Notes under the pieces: model-generated
Told to the model about the DNA's origin: nothing
Databases searched by the model: none
What the model saw: only the letters and a program-made list of their open reading frames with translations
In this document: positions 52,870 to 61,720 of the stretch, piece after piece
Numbering within the stretch: the stretch's first letter is position 1
Layout of the letters: each line of letters starts with the position of its first letter
Program-made: the position numbers and the translations under genes
Source: Ohtaekwangia koreensis
GTDB taxonomy: Bacteria > Bacteroidota > Bacteroidia > Cytophagales > Cyclobacteriaceae
Direction of reading: 5' to 3'
DNA: 64,000 nt
NCBI RefSeq assembly: GCF_900167975.1
Contig: NZ_FUZU01000005.1
Coordinates: 129,001 to 193,000, forward strand

Positions 52870-53652
52870 ATGCAGCGCACCTTCATTGACCAACTGAATC
52901 AAAGCATTTCCATTTCCTTTCCACCCAGGCGAATTATATCCCTGGTCCCTTCTCAAACTGAATTACTGGCAGCACTCGGATTGCAAACGGAAGTTGTAGG
53001 CATCACAAAGTTTTGTGTTCATCCTGGTGAATGGTTAAAGACCAAAGCTATAATAGGAGGTACCAAGAATTTTAATTTTGATGTTATTGATACCCTTCAA
53101 CCTGATTTGATCATTGGTAATAAAGAAGAAAATTACCAGGAGGGCATCGTTGAGCTTCAGAAGAAATATCCTGTGTGGATGAGCGATATAGTTTCATGGA
53201 ACGATGTGCTCGCAATGATAAAAGGTATCGGAGAAATAACAGCGAAAGATGCCGAAGCATGTGAGACTATAGATAAGATTCAAAAGTCATTTGAATCGAT
53301 AACGTTATTTGATTCGCAGTCGGTGCTATATCTCATTTGGCGAAAGCCCTGGATGGTAGCAGGGAGAGACACCTTCATTCATACCACGTTGGAGAAGTTG
53401 AATCTGAAGAATGTAATACAATCTTCGCGTTACCCGGAGCTTAGCGCTGACGAAATAAATCAATTGAAGCCAGACTATATATTTCTATCCTCAGAGCCTT
53501 ATCCGTTTCAGGAGAAGCATATCGAAGAATTGAAACAAATCAGCCCGTCATCAAAAATTATACTTGTCGATGGCGAAATGTTCTCCTGGTACGGAAGCCG
53601 TATGTTACACGCCCCGCTATATTTCAATACCCTGCGGGATATTATCTGTTAG
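52870..53652 (+). CDS. BtuF-like helical-backbone metal or cobalamin receptor
   Basis: 260 residues of the periplasmic-binding-protein-2 (BtuF/FhuD) fold: RRIISLVPSQTELLAALGL at about 18-36, VIDTLQPDLIIGNKEEN, a long central helix and LKPDYIFLSSEPYPF in the second lobe. It lacks a signal peptide or lipobox, unusual for a substrate-binding protein; either it works in the cytosol or the product is a scavenging or sensing variant. No ABC permease or ATPase gene follows. It is co-transcribed with the coiled-coil/barrel gene and lies near a TonB-dependent receptor. Confidence 0.82.
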   Translation: MQRTFIDQLNQSISISFPPRRIISLVPSQTELLAALGLQTEVVGITKFCVHPGEWLKTKAIIGGTKNFNFDVIDTLQPDLIIGNKEENYQEGIVELQKKYPVWMSDIVSWNDVLAMIKGIGEITAKDAEACETIDKIQKSFESITLFDSQSVLYLIWRKPWMVAGRDTFIHTTLEKLNLKNVIQSSRYPELSADEINQLKPDYIFLSSEPYPFQEKHIEELKQISPSSKIILVDGEMFSWYGSRMLHAPLYFNTLRDIIC

Positions 53653-53660
53653 TATATTTA

Positions 53661-53700
53661 CTCCGTGTAACTCTATATATCCTTCGTGATCTTTGTGCAA
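53661..53700. repeat. GTG-phased repeat between receptor gene and aroA
   Basis: CTCCGTGTAACTCTATATAT followed by CCTTCGTGATCTTTGTGCAA is a run of CTnnGTG-like units related to the GTG half of the repeats at 23207 and 23313. It sits between two convergent genes. Such imperfect CTNCGTG strings are scattered in intergenic DNA of several bacterial groups; their role is unknown. Confidence 0.5.
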
Positions 53701-53709
53701 TGAATTTGA

Positions 53710-54981
53710 TTAAACCAAACCAAATTCCTTCAGATCATTCCAGAAATTAGGATACGATTTCTTTACCACCTCAGGTCTCTCGATCTCAACATTCATAAGT
53801 GTCGCCAGGGGTGCAAAGGCCATTGCCATGCGATGATCTTTATAGGTATTGAAATATACCTGCCCCGGTAAATGTGAAGATGGAATTAATGTCCAGTTTT
53901 CAGTGTCTTCTTCTACCAGCTTGCCGCCAATCTTCTGCAGCTCATTTTGAAGCGCAGCAATGCGATCAGTTTCTTTTATGCGAAGACTTTCTAATCCTGT
54001 AAAGTAGCCTTTTATACCTTTCGCTGCACATACTACAGCAACGGTTTGGCCGAGGTCAGGGCAATGTGTAAAATCCCAATGAAGTTCTTTCTGACTTTCT
54101 TTTTTAGTGAGCTTCAATAAGCCATTCTCCATACCTGCGTGTACACCAAGGCGGTCCATGATCTTTACAATGACACTGTCACCTTGCAGTGATTGCAGCG
54201 AAAGTTTAGGCAGGTATATCTCTGCTTTTTCAGCGAGCGCTGTAAAAGCAAACCAATAGCTGGCACCAGACCAATCAGATTCCACCGTGAAGGGTGCAGG
54301 AGTATATTGCTGATGAGGAACAATTACTTTGTTGCTGATGAACTCACTGCTTGCGCCAAAGTGTTTCATAATGGAGGCTGTCATCTCTATATAGGGGCGA
54401 CTGCCAATTTTTCCTTCGAGCTCAAGCGTCAACCCGTTTGGTAACACAGGGGCAACCATCATAAGTGCTGAAATGAATTGACTGCTTACATCTCCGCGAA
54501 TGCGTATGGTATCCGTTTTTTGTCCGCTGAAGCCATTTAACTTTAATGGAGGATATCCGTCTTTCTCCATATACTCTATATCTGCACCCAGGCTGCGCAA
54601 GGCATTCACGAGTATACCAATGGGGCGCTCTTTCATGCGCGAAGTTCCGGTGAGAACTTTATGCTGATTGGTAACAGCAAAGTATGCAGTAAGAAAACGC
54701 ATCGTTGTGCCTGCATCTTCTACATCAATAATTTCGTCGGTCGAGTTTACCAGCCGCAACATCAGTTGCACATCGTTGGCATCAGACATATTCTGAATTT
54801 CTGATTTACTACCGGCCAGTGCATTTATAATCAGTGCACGGTTGTTGATGCTTTTAGATGCAGGGAGCAGTGTTGCTGTTCCCTGCAAAACATTCGTTCG
54901 CTTGAGATGAATTGTTGTATTCAATGTGATCAGAAATTTGAGTGGGCAAATTACTCTTTGCAAAAAGATTTTTTGATACAA
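53710..54981 (-). CDS. aroA: 3-phosphoshikimate 1-carboxyvinyltransferase (EPSP synthase)
   Basis: 423 residues from the ATG, though the first 19 residues (MYQKIFLQRVICPLKFLIT) do not look like family sequence; a TTG at 54924-54922 would give a 404-residue protein starting NTTIHLKRTNVLQG after Met, closer to the usual length. It joins shikimate-3-phosphate and phosphoenolpyruvate. Signatures: LLPASKSINNRALI, DAGTTMRFLTAYFA, GTSRMKERPIGILVNALRSL, RGDVSSQFISALMM and SLRIKETDRIAALQNEL with the final KDHRMAMAFAPLAT. The aroB gene lies nearby on the same strand, so part of the shikimate pathway is grouped here. Confidence 0.95.
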   Translation of the reverse strand: MYQKIFLQRVICPLKFLITLNTTIHLKRTNVLQGTATLLPASKSINNRALIINALAGSKSEIQNMSDANDVQLMLRLVNSTDEIIDVEDAGTTMRFLTAYFAVTNQHKVLTGTSRMKERPIGILVNALRSLGADIEYMEKDGYPPLKLNGFSGQKTDTIRIRGDVSSQFISALMMVAPVLPNGLTLELEGKIGSRPYIEMTASIMKHFGASSEFISNKVIVPHQQYTPAPFTVESDWSGASYWFAFTALAEKAEIYLPKLSLQSLQGDSVIVKIMDRLGVHAGMENGLLKLTKKESQKELHWDFTHCPDLGQTVAVVCAAKGIKGYFTGLESLRIKETDRIAALQNELQKIGGKLVEEDTENWTLIPSSHLPGQVYFNTYKDHRMAMAFAPLATLMNVEIERPEVVKKSYPNFWNDLKEFGLV

Positions 54982-55020
54982 CGCTGAAACTTTTAACGCT
55001 GAAAAAAGTTAAATTGTAAT

Positions 55021-55209
55021 ATGAGTACTACCCGTAAAATAGCATTAGGACTTGGTCTTGCTTCGGGTGCATTGTTGGCTGCCTGGTTACTTACCGGTAA
55101 TCGGAAACGTAAAACGAAAGAGTATATCTCTAAAAAAGCTGACGGCCTGAAGAAAACCATTAAAACTGAGAAAACACCATTTGATGATTCAGACGCTCAC
55201 TACATCTGA
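55021..55209 (+). CDS. small single-pass membrane protein, YtxH-like
   Basis: 62 residues: a short N-terminus, one membrane helix (about 8-25, GLGLASGALLAAWLLTG), then a strongly basic segment RKRKTKEYISKKADGLKKT and an acidic end. This resembles YtxH/gas-vesicle-like small proteins of Bacteroidota. It lies between aroA and aroB on the opposite strand; its last ten bases overlap the end of aroB. Confidence 0.55.
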   Translation: MSTTRKIALGLGLASGALLAAWLLTGNRKRKTKEYISKKADGLKKTIKTEKTPFDDSDAHYI

Positions 55210-56243
55210 AGCGATTGATAAAAAGAGAGGGCCTCTTTTACCTCATCAAAATTGATTTCGCAATCCCAGCGCGCTCTTCCTATCCCTTCCTGAAGAACGC
55301 ACAGTATTTTATTTCCCTTATTTTTCTTATCCTGAACGGTGAGTTGAGCAGCTTCTGCAATTTGCTTTTCATTCAGATCAACCTTGCCATACACGGCAAG
55401 TATATATGCAGCAATGCTTTGAAAGTCGTCATGACTTAGCATGTTACGTTCACGTGCTATAAAGCCTTCTGCAATCAGGCCCAACGCAATCGCTTCACCA
55501 TGAAGAATGCGATGCCCGCTGGCCAGCAGGTAACTTTCAACGGCATGCCCTATAGTATGGCCTGCATTCAGAATTTTACGCAATCCTTTTTCCTTGGGGT
55601 CTTGTGTTGTTACATCCGCTTTAAAAGCAACGGAATGTTTTAAGAGACCATCCCAGTCCTGCTCTTGTAATGATTTCTTGCGGATCGTATCCCACATATC
55701 TTTGTCAGAGATCAGCGTATGCTTGATCACCTCAGCAAAGCCTGACCGTAGTTCGGCAACAGGTAATGTTTTCAGAAAACCGGTATATAATAATGTTAAA
55801 GCAGGCTGTTGAAAAACTCCGATGTGATTTTTAAAATGATCAAAGTCAACGCCCAGTTTGCCACCGATGCTTGCATCTACTTGTGCAAGCAACGTGGTTG
55901 GAATCAGTATAAAATCGATTCCTCTTTTATAGGTGGCAGCACAGAATCCTCCCATATCTCCCAACACACCGCCACCCAACACAAGGAGCACAGCATGGCG
56001 GTCAAGAGCATAGTCAGTCAGTTGTTTCCAGATTAACACACACGTCTCCAGATTTTTCTGTTCTTCACCACTCTTTACTTCGATAACAAAATGATCGGGA
56101 AGTTTTTGCTGAAGGGCAGGATAACAATGCTCGCGTGTATTCTCATCGGTGAGAACGACAACTTTGCTGTAATTTTTTTTATTTAAAAACGCCAGTAAAT
56201 CGTTGGAAGGATCAGCAGAAAACAAAATGTTATCGGGCAGCAT
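55200..56243 (-). CDS. aroB: 3-dehydroquinate synthase
   Basis: 347 residues, full length. The enzyme converts DAHP to 3-dehydroquinate using NAD and a divalent metal. NAD/active-site signatures: LVLGGGVLGDMGGFCAATYK, RGIDFILIPTTLLAQVDASI, and the metal ligands in EVIKHTLI, LNAGHTIGHAVE and HGEAIALGL. It belongs to the same pathway as aroA about 220 bases further along the strand, with the small membrane gene in between on the other strand. Confidence 0.96.
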   Translation of the reverse strand: MLPDNILFSADPSNDLLAFLNKKNYSKVVVLTDENTREHCYPALQQKLPDHFVIEVKSGEEQKNLETCVLIWKQLTDYALDRHAVLLVLGGGVLGDMGGFCAATYKRGIDFILIPTTLLAQVDASIGGKLGVDFDHFKNHIGVFQQPALTLLYTGFLKTLPVAELRSGFAEVIKHTLISDKDMWDTIRKKSLQEQDWDGLLKHSVAFKADVTTQDPKEKGLRKILNAGHTIGHAVESYLLASGHRILHGEAIALGLIAEGFIARERNMLSHDDFQSIAAYILAVYGKVDLNEKQIAEAAQLTVQDKKNKGNKILCVLQEGIGRARWDCEINFDEVKEALSFYQSLQM

Positions 56244-56307
56244 GTGTGATTTTAAGTTCTTTCGAATCGAAAGTTATTAAAAACATTAGAACTGTTTATG
56301 AGAGAAC

Positions 56308-56337
56308 TTGAGCTAACAATTGTAAGCAGTATATTTG
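56308..56337 (+). promoter_or_regulatory. promoter of proline dehydrogenase gene, TTG-N19-TATATTTG
   Basis: TTG (56308-56310), 19 bases, TATATTTG (56330-56337): the best match in the window to the Bacteroidota promoter pattern. The start codon follows 17 bases downstream. Confidence 0.65.
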
Positions 56338-56353
56338 CCCGAATTTTTTCAGC

Positions 56354-57544
56354 ATGGAAGAAGAACCCAGGATTTCATTTGAAGACACCTCTGTAGCATT
56401 CTCCTACAAATCAGATGCGGCTTTACGGAAAGCGAATTTTATTTTTTCGATGGTCAATCATCCGTGGATATCCGCGGCAGCGATTGGATCTGTAAAGTTT
56501 GCATTGAAACTACATCTGCCTGTAGAGGGCATCATTCGCAAGACAGCCTTCGATCATTTTTGTGGAGGCATCAGCATCGACAACTGTGATGATGAGATTG
56601 CACAGCTCTCGAAATATGGTGTGGGCACCATCCTGGATTATTCTGTTGAAGGTGAAAAATCTGAAAAAGGATTCGACCAGGTAACAGAAGAGATTATTCG
56701 CACGATCGATAAAGCAAAGGGAGATCCTGCGGGAATTCCGTTTTCTGTTTTTAAAGTTACCGGTCTTGGTGACAGCGATCTGTTCGAAAAAATTCAACGT
56801 GAAGATGTATTAACGATAGAAGAACAACGTGCCTTCGAACGCGTTCGTCAACGTGTTGATAAAATTTGCGCACGTGCGCATGCAAATAAAATTCCTGTAT
56901 TAATCGATGCAGAAGAAACCTGGATACAGGAACCAATCGATACACTTGCCTATGAAATGATGGCAAAGTATAACAAAGAGAAAGCGATTGTCTTCAATAC
57001 CTATCAGCTATACCGTATAGCATCGTTGCAGAATTTGAAAAACTCTTTCGAGGAAGCAGCACGGAAAAATTATTATATAGGAGCAAAGCTGGTGCGTGGT
57101 GCCTATATGGAAAAGGAGCGGGCACGTGCTGAAGCGATGGGCTATCCTGATCCGATTCAACCTGATAAAGCTGCTTCGGATAAAGCGTTTAATGAAGCAT
57201 TGGAATTTTGTGTTGAGAACATTTCGCGTATAGCCTTCATGTGTGGTTCTCACAACGAGGAGAGCAATCTATACCTTACTACCTTGATGCATAAGTACGG
57301 TTTGAAGAATACCGATGATCGTATTTGGTTTGCACAGCTCTATGGTATGAGCGATAACATTTCATTTAATCTGGCGAAAGCCGGATATAAAGTTGCCAAG
57401 TATGTTCCTTACGGACCCGTGCGTTCAGTAATGCCATACCTCTTCCGCAGAGCGCAGGAAAATACTTCCGTGGCCGGACAGAGTAGTCGCGAGCTGATCT
57501 TGATCCGCAAAGAACTGGAACGAAGAAAGCGCAGCAGAAAATAG
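56354..57544 (+). CDS. proline dehydrogenase
   Basis: 396 residues of the monofunctional PRODH family, which oxidises proline to pyrroline-5-carboxylate with FAD in the beta-alpha barrel. Signatures: GVGTILDYSVEGE, PVLIDAEETWIQEPID, NTYQLYRIASLQNLKN and YYIGAKLVRGAYMEKERARA, then MCGSHNEESN and YVPYGPVRSVMPYLFRRAQE near the C-terminus, which together form the flavin and substrate sites. No P5C dehydrogenase gene lies beside it. The start fits a very good promoter 17 bases upstream. Confidence 0.93.
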   Translation: MEEEPRISFEDTSVAFSYKSDAALRKANFIFSMVNHPWISAAAIGSVKFALKLHLPVEGIIRKTAFDHFCGGISIDNCDDEIAQLSKYGVGTILDYSVEGEKSEKGFDQVTEEIIRTIDKAKGDPAGIPFSVFKVTGLGDSDLFEKIQREDVLTIEEQRAFERVRQRVDKICARAHANKIPVLIDAEETWIQEPIDTLAYEMMAKYNKEKAIVFNTYQLYRIASLQNLKNSFEEAARKNYYIGAKLVRGAYMEKERARAEAMGYPDPIQPDKAASDKAFNEALEFCVENISRIAFMCGSHNEESNLYLTTLMHKYGLKNTDDRIWFAQLYGMSDNISFNLAKAGYKVAKYVPYGPVRSVMPYLFRRAQENTSVAGQSSRELILIRKELERRKRSRK

Positions 57545-57556
57545 CATATTTCAGGA

Positions 57557-57589
57557 TTGTTCCTTTTCTCCCTATTTCGAGTATTTTTG
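57557..57589 (+). promoter_or_regulatory. lysS promoter, TTG-N22-TATTTTTG
   Basis: TTG (57557-57559) and TATTTTTG (57582-57589) with 22 bases between fit the Bacteroidota pattern at the long end of the spacing range. The lysS ATG follows 17 bases after the -7 box. Confidence 0.5.
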
Positions 57590-57606
57590 CGGGAAATTTT
57601 TAGATC

Positions 57607-59334
57607 ATGCAACTTAGCGAACAGGAGATCATCCGCAGACAAAAACTGGATGAACTCAGGAAATTAGGCATTAATCCATATCCGGCAGAACTTTTCGAAG
57701 TGAATGCTTCCGCGAAGGAAATCCTGGAAAACTACGAACGTCAGAAGAGCGACTATCGCCAGATCTCTATTGCGGGTCGCATCATGAGTACCCGCGTGAT
57801 GGGAAGTGCTGCCTTTGCTGAATTGCAGGATGAGACCGGTCGCATACAGATCTATATACGCAGAGATGATATCTGCCCTGACGAAGACAAAACTTTATAC
57901 AATACTGTATTTAAAAAATTACTGGATATAGGTGATATCATTGGTGTGAAGGGCTATGGCTTTACTACACAAACCGGTGAGATCTCCATTCACGTTACAG
58001 GCCTTACGGTTTTAACAAAAGCATTACGCCCGTTACCTATAGTAAAAGAAACGGTAGACGAGCAAGGCAACGTGCAACGCCACGATGCCTTTACAGATTC
58101 AGAGCAACGCTATCGCATGCGTTATGTTGATTTGATTGTAAACCCGGAAGTACGCGATACATTCATCAAGCGTACACAGTTGGTAAACTCGATGCGTCAG
58201 TACCTGAATGCAAAAGCTTACCTCGAAGTTGAAACGCCCATACTCCAACCGTTGTATGGTGGTGCTGCAGCACGTCCTTTCAAAACGCATCATAACACGT
58301 TGGACATGACGCTATATTTGCGCATTGCCAATGAACTATATCTGAAGCGCCTGATTGTTGGTGGATTCAACGGTGTATATGAATTCTCGAAAGACTTCCG
58401 TAATGAAGGGATGTCACGTTTCCATAATCCTGAATTCACGCAAGTGGAATTATATGTAGCCTATAAGGATTACTATTGGATGATGGAGCTTGTAGAGGAG
58501 ATGATTGAAAAAGTAGCACTCGACCTTCACGGCACAACCGAAGTAAAAGTAGGGGAGAACGTCATCGACTTTAAACGTCCGTGGACACGCTATACTATGT
58601 TTGAAGCCATTCAGCATTTTACGGGTGTAGATATATCTGCGATGGATGAACAACAGCTTCGCGAAACCTGCAAGCAGTTGCACGTACCGATGGATGATAC
58701 CATGGGTAAAGGAAAGTTGATCGATCAGATCTTTGGTGAGAAGTGTGAACCGAATCTGATTCAGCCTACATTTATTACAGACTATCCATTGGAGATGTCG
58801 CCTCTGGCAAAGAAGCATCGCAGCAAACCTGGATTGGTGGAGCGCTTTGAAGCGATCTGTAACCGTAAAGAGATAGCAAACTCATTCTCGGAGTTAAACG
58901 ACCCGATCGATCAACGTGAGCGTTTTGAAGACCAGCTTGAACTGGGTAAACGTGGTGATGAAGAAGCTATGACGCTGGACGAAGATTTCCTTCGTGCTCT
59001 TGAATTCGGTATGCCGCCAACGGCAGGGCTAGGGATCGGTATTGATCGTCTTTCCATGATTATGACGAACTCTGCATCGATACAAGATGTACTCTTCTTC
59101 CCGCAGATGAAGCCTGAAAAACCAGCTTCTGGTTTCAATGAAAAAGAGTTTACCGATGCCGGTGTTCGAGCAGAATTTATACCGATACTCCAGAAGCTAG
59201 GTATACTGTCGCTTGCGCAGATGAAAGAGATGAAAGCTTCGAAGCTCTTTAACGATGTATGCGGAACACGCAAAAAAATGAAACTTGAAATCACGAATCC
59301 TACCATGGAAGAAGTGGAAGGCTGGTTAAAGTAA
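57607..59334 (+). CDS. lysS: lysyl-tRNA synthetase, class II
   Basis: 575 residues. The N-terminal OB-fold anticodon-binding domain (about 50-150) has [20 protein letters not shown]. The class II core shows motif 1 around [16 protein letters not shown], motif 2 [20 protein letters not shown] and motif 3 [16 protein letters not shown]. Past the usual bacterial end is a 70-residue extension ([20 protein letters not shown] ... [17 protein letters not shown]), a helical addition common in Bacteroidota LysS. A strong terminator follows. Confidence 0.97.
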   Translation: MQLSEQEIIRRQKLDELRKLGINPYPAELFEVNASAKEILENYERQKSDYRQISIAGRIMSTRVMGSAAFAELQDETGRIQIYIRRDDICPDEDKTLYNTVFKKLLDIGDIIGVKGYGFTTQTGEISIHVTGLTVLTKALRPLPIVKETVDEQGNVQRHDAFTDSEQRYRMRYVDLIVNPEVRDTFIKRTQLVNSMRQYLNAKAYLEVETPILQPLYGGAAARPFKTHHNTLDMTLYLRIANELYLKRLIVGGFNGVYEFSKDFRNEGMSRFHNPEFTQVELYVAYKDYYWMMELVEEMIEKVALDLHGTTEVKVGENVIDFKRPWTRYTMFEAIQHFTGVDISAMDEQQLRETCKQLHVPMDDTMGKGKLIDQIFGEKCEPNLIQPTFITDYPLEMSPLAKKHRSKPGLVERFEAICNRKEIANSFSELNDPIDQRERFEDQLELGKRGDEEAMTLDEDFLRALEFGMPPTAGLGIGIDRLSMIMTNSASIQDVLFFPQMKPEKPASGFNEKEFTDAGVRAEFIPILQKLGILSLAQMKEMKASKLFNDVCGTRKKMKLEITNPTMEEVEGWLK

Positions 59335-59352
59335 TTAAGTATAACAAGTAAT

Positions 59353-59391
59353 AAAAAATGGCTGCATGTGAACACGTGCAGCCATTTTTTT
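59353..59391 (+). terminator. lysS terminator
   Basis: An 18-base arm AAAAAATGGCTGCATGTG (59353-59370) and its partner CACGTGCAGCCATTTTTT (59373-59390), with one G-T pair, form a long stem ending in seven T. With an A-run on one side and a T-run on the other it can act in both directions. Confidence 0.88.
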
Positions 59392-59494
59392 ATGATGAGA
59401 TATGTTCTCAAGCCGTGATTGGTTATGGTATATAGATCTTTTATACTATAGATGTTTTTTGTGGCTTTTTAGTTGTTGAAGAGTCTAAACATAA

Positions 59495-60043
59495 TCATCT
59501 AGTGTCTCTCTCTTGATCCAATAATTGTTCGATCAGAAACACGCCTAGAAACGAAACCAGTGAGTTGTCCAAATCCGTTTCAATCTGCCCTTTTAGTTCC
59601 CTATATCTTTCATTAAAGTAGCCGTTTTCGAAACGCATTCCCTTGGTAAAGGAGTAAGATACTATTTCGTTTTCATTTTGTAGTTGAACATAGTAATCAG
59701 ATCTATTGATGAATCTATCCCAAAATGATTTATAGAGTCTTTTTAATTTATAAGATTTGCCCGTTAGTAACTTAATGCTAAGTCGATTAAACCATTTGAA
59801 TGTTTTTTTTTGCCCGACTGGAGAATCTCCCTCAAGAATTATAAATTCATTGATTGTAAAAATGCCATGGACTGGCTTGATTTGATAGGTGCGACCCTCA
59901 GTTTCGAGTGTTGCGTTGAAGTCAGAATATGTAAATTTTGCAATTGGAGATTTATTCGTGGTAGTAAAAATATACTCTGATTTATACGTGTCTCCAAGGA
60001 ATGAGTTTGTCCGTTTGCCTGTCTTGTTAAATGTTATTGTCAT
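59495..60043 (-). CDS. hypothetical cytosolic protein
   Basis: 182 residues, no signal or membrane segment. It is beta-rich in the first two thirds (SEYIFTTTNKSPIAKFTYSD, YQIKPVHGIFTINEFIILEG) with basic stretches (KSYKLKRLYKSFWDRFINRS), and ends in a hydrophobic helix (SLVSFLGVFLIEQLLDQERD). I recognise no family. Its overall beat resembles LURP-one-like or tubby-like phospholipid-binding barrels, but no diagnostic motif confirms that. It stands alone between lysS and a divergent lipoprotein gene. Confidence 0.6.
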   Translation of the reverse strand: MTITFNKTGKRTNSFLGDTYKSEYIFTTTNKSPIAKFTYSDFNATLETEGRTYQIKPVHGIFTINEFIILEGDSPVGQKKTFKWFNRLSIKLLTGKSYKLKRLYKSFWDRFINRSDYYVQLQNENEIVSYSFTKGMRFENGYFNERYRELKGQIETDLDNSLVSFLGVFLIEQLLDQERDTR

Positions 60044-60177
60044 AGCTCAGAGAGAATAATTGTAGTCGCGGATATATTCGTGTTAATGTTAAAAATATAT
60101 TGCAAGAATATAATATATAAATGATCCTGTAGGATTAAAAGAAAGTGTTTATTTCGCATTGTTTATCTTCTCGACTT

Positions 60178-60843
60178 ATGTTTCGAAACGTTACCGGATT
60201 TTTGCTTCTACTGGTGTTGTTAAATGCATGCAGCGGTATTAAAGATTTGCCTAAGTATCAACTGAATGATGGCATCTATGAATTTAAACAACACCCAGAT
60301 AGATATAAGAAAGTCTTTGTTTATGTAGCAGACGATACAATGAGTATTTACCTGAAAGAGAAAATAGCGGAACCATTTATACCTGACAGATTGAAGGATC
60401 AATTTTTTCTTAAGCGGAGTTTTGATGTTGATGTAATGACTATACCTTTCAAATTCCGGCCAGCGATCGGTAACATGCCCAGGCAACTGACAACTGATTT
60501 TAATGGCAATATTTTTATAGGGTATCGAATAGACCGGTTTCGCATAAGCTATAAGGAGACGCCTATAGGAGTGAAGCAAATAAACAAACATCGGGGCTTA
60601 AGTATTGGTGGATTTGGTGGACTTGGTTCAACATCTATCACACCATCGACTACGAATAATCAAGTTGCTGACGAGTATAGTGGATTTATACTTAACCGTG
60701 GGCTGGCGGTAATGGTCGGTGTTAACAATCTAACGGTAGGTATAGGTATCGGATGGGATTACCTTACGGATCGCGATAAGAATGCGTGGATTTATCAAAA
60801 TAAACCTTGGTACGGATTAACCGTTGGACTAAATCTCAATTAA
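60178..60843 (+). CDS. hypothetical lipoprotein
   Basis: 221 residues from the ATG at 60178, chosen because it gives a lipoprotein signal with lipobox LNAC (C18); the frame is open upstream. The mature part begins CSGIKDLPKYQLNDGIYEFK. Late segments HRGLSIGGFGGLGSTSITPS and NRGLAVMVGVNNLTVGIGIG alternate in the manner of outer-membrane strands and the protein ends LTVGLNLN. No family recognised; a small barrel or porin-like surface protein is possible. Confidence 0.62.
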   Translation: MFRNVTGFLLLLVLLNACSGIKDLPKYQLNDGIYEFKQHPDRYKKVFVYVADDTMSIYLKEKIAEPFIPDRLKDQFFLKRSFDVDVMTIPFKFRPAIGNMPRQLTTDFNGNIFIGYRIDRFRISYKETPIGVKQINKHRGLSIGGFGGLGSTSITPSTTNNQVADEYSGFILNRGLAVMVGVNNLTVGIGIGWDYLTDRDKNAWIYQNKPWYGLTVGLNLN

Positions 60844-60877
60844 ATACCAAGTAGAATATGTATACTTGTTTCGATAA

Positions 60878-61366
60878 CTAATTTTTCTCAATGCCTATTA
60901 TGTTTTTCTTAATTCGATCACCACAGAAGTAAGAGTAAATAGCAAGTGGGATAAGGAATATCAATGTTGTTTGTAAGTAAGGTTTTAGAATATAGGTTTG
61001 AATTATTTCAAATGTATTCATAGTGCCCTTTCCAGTTAGCCTCAATAGTCCTACTACACTACCATAAGCTAAAACGATCCAAATGGTTAAAAGTCCATAC
61101 TTAAATGGAGTTATGAAAAAGTTTCTTCTCAGAATCAAAATTTCTTTTCCATTTTTTTGTCCGAACAGATTTGTCACGGTAAACAAAATGCCTACCATAA
61201 TCAGGTAGTGAATATTCATGTGTTGGCCGATGAAGAAAATAATTCCGTTGGCAAAATCTCCTGATATTTCAAACAACATCGCGACCAACTCGCAAACTAA
61301 AAAGATGTATAGAGTCCACTTTAAAGTTTCCTTTTGACCTAAACTCTTAGCTTGTTCTATACTCAT
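60878..61366 (-). CDS. four-helix membrane protein, unknown
   Basis: 162 residues with four likely membrane helices at about 17-36 (YIFLVCELVAMLFEISGDF), 50-66, 90-112 (LLTIWIVLAYGSVVGLLRL) and 130-148 (TTLIFLIPLAIYSYFCGD). The termini are charged and cytosolic by the positive-inside pattern. No known motif. It is convergent with the preceding lipoprotein gene. Confidence 0.62.
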   Translation of the reverse strand: MSIEQAKSLGQKETLKWTLYIFLVCELVAMLFEISGDFANGIIFFIGQHMNIHYLIMVGILFTVTNLFGQKNGKEILILRRNFFITPFKYGLLTIWIVLAYGSVVGLLRLTGKGTMNTFEIIQTYILKPYLQTTLIFLIPLAIYSYFCGDRIKKNIIGIEKN

Positions 61367-61720
61367 TGTTTTGAAATATTACCACCAGATGCCACGTACG
61401 ATTTACGAGGGTATACGCAACAATATAAATATACATATATTTTAGCCACCCAAAGAATCTACTGTTTCGGGGTCTTTTATCAAGCATGCTAAATAGTTAC
61501 CCACAATACAATACACTCCTTAGTATAAATATAGTATTGAAAAATAAAACAGCAACAGCGAATGTGATTCATCCAATTTCAAACGAATGCTTCCAAAGTA
61601 AAATCTGAACTGCCAAAGAAATCAAACCTGAATAACACAAGTGAATACGCCTCTTAAAGCTTTATTTTTTTATATCACTATATATTTTGTATTCTTGCGC
61701 AATTATTTTCCCTCATAAGC
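61367..61720. other. 354-base gap between divergent membrane-protein and lipoprotein genes
   Basis: No supported gene. It must contain both divergent promoters. Near the right end TATTCTTG (about 61690-61697) is one base off the TAnnTTTG box and lies about 24 bases before the lipoprotein start. The rest is AT-rich without clear repeats. Confidence 0.4.
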
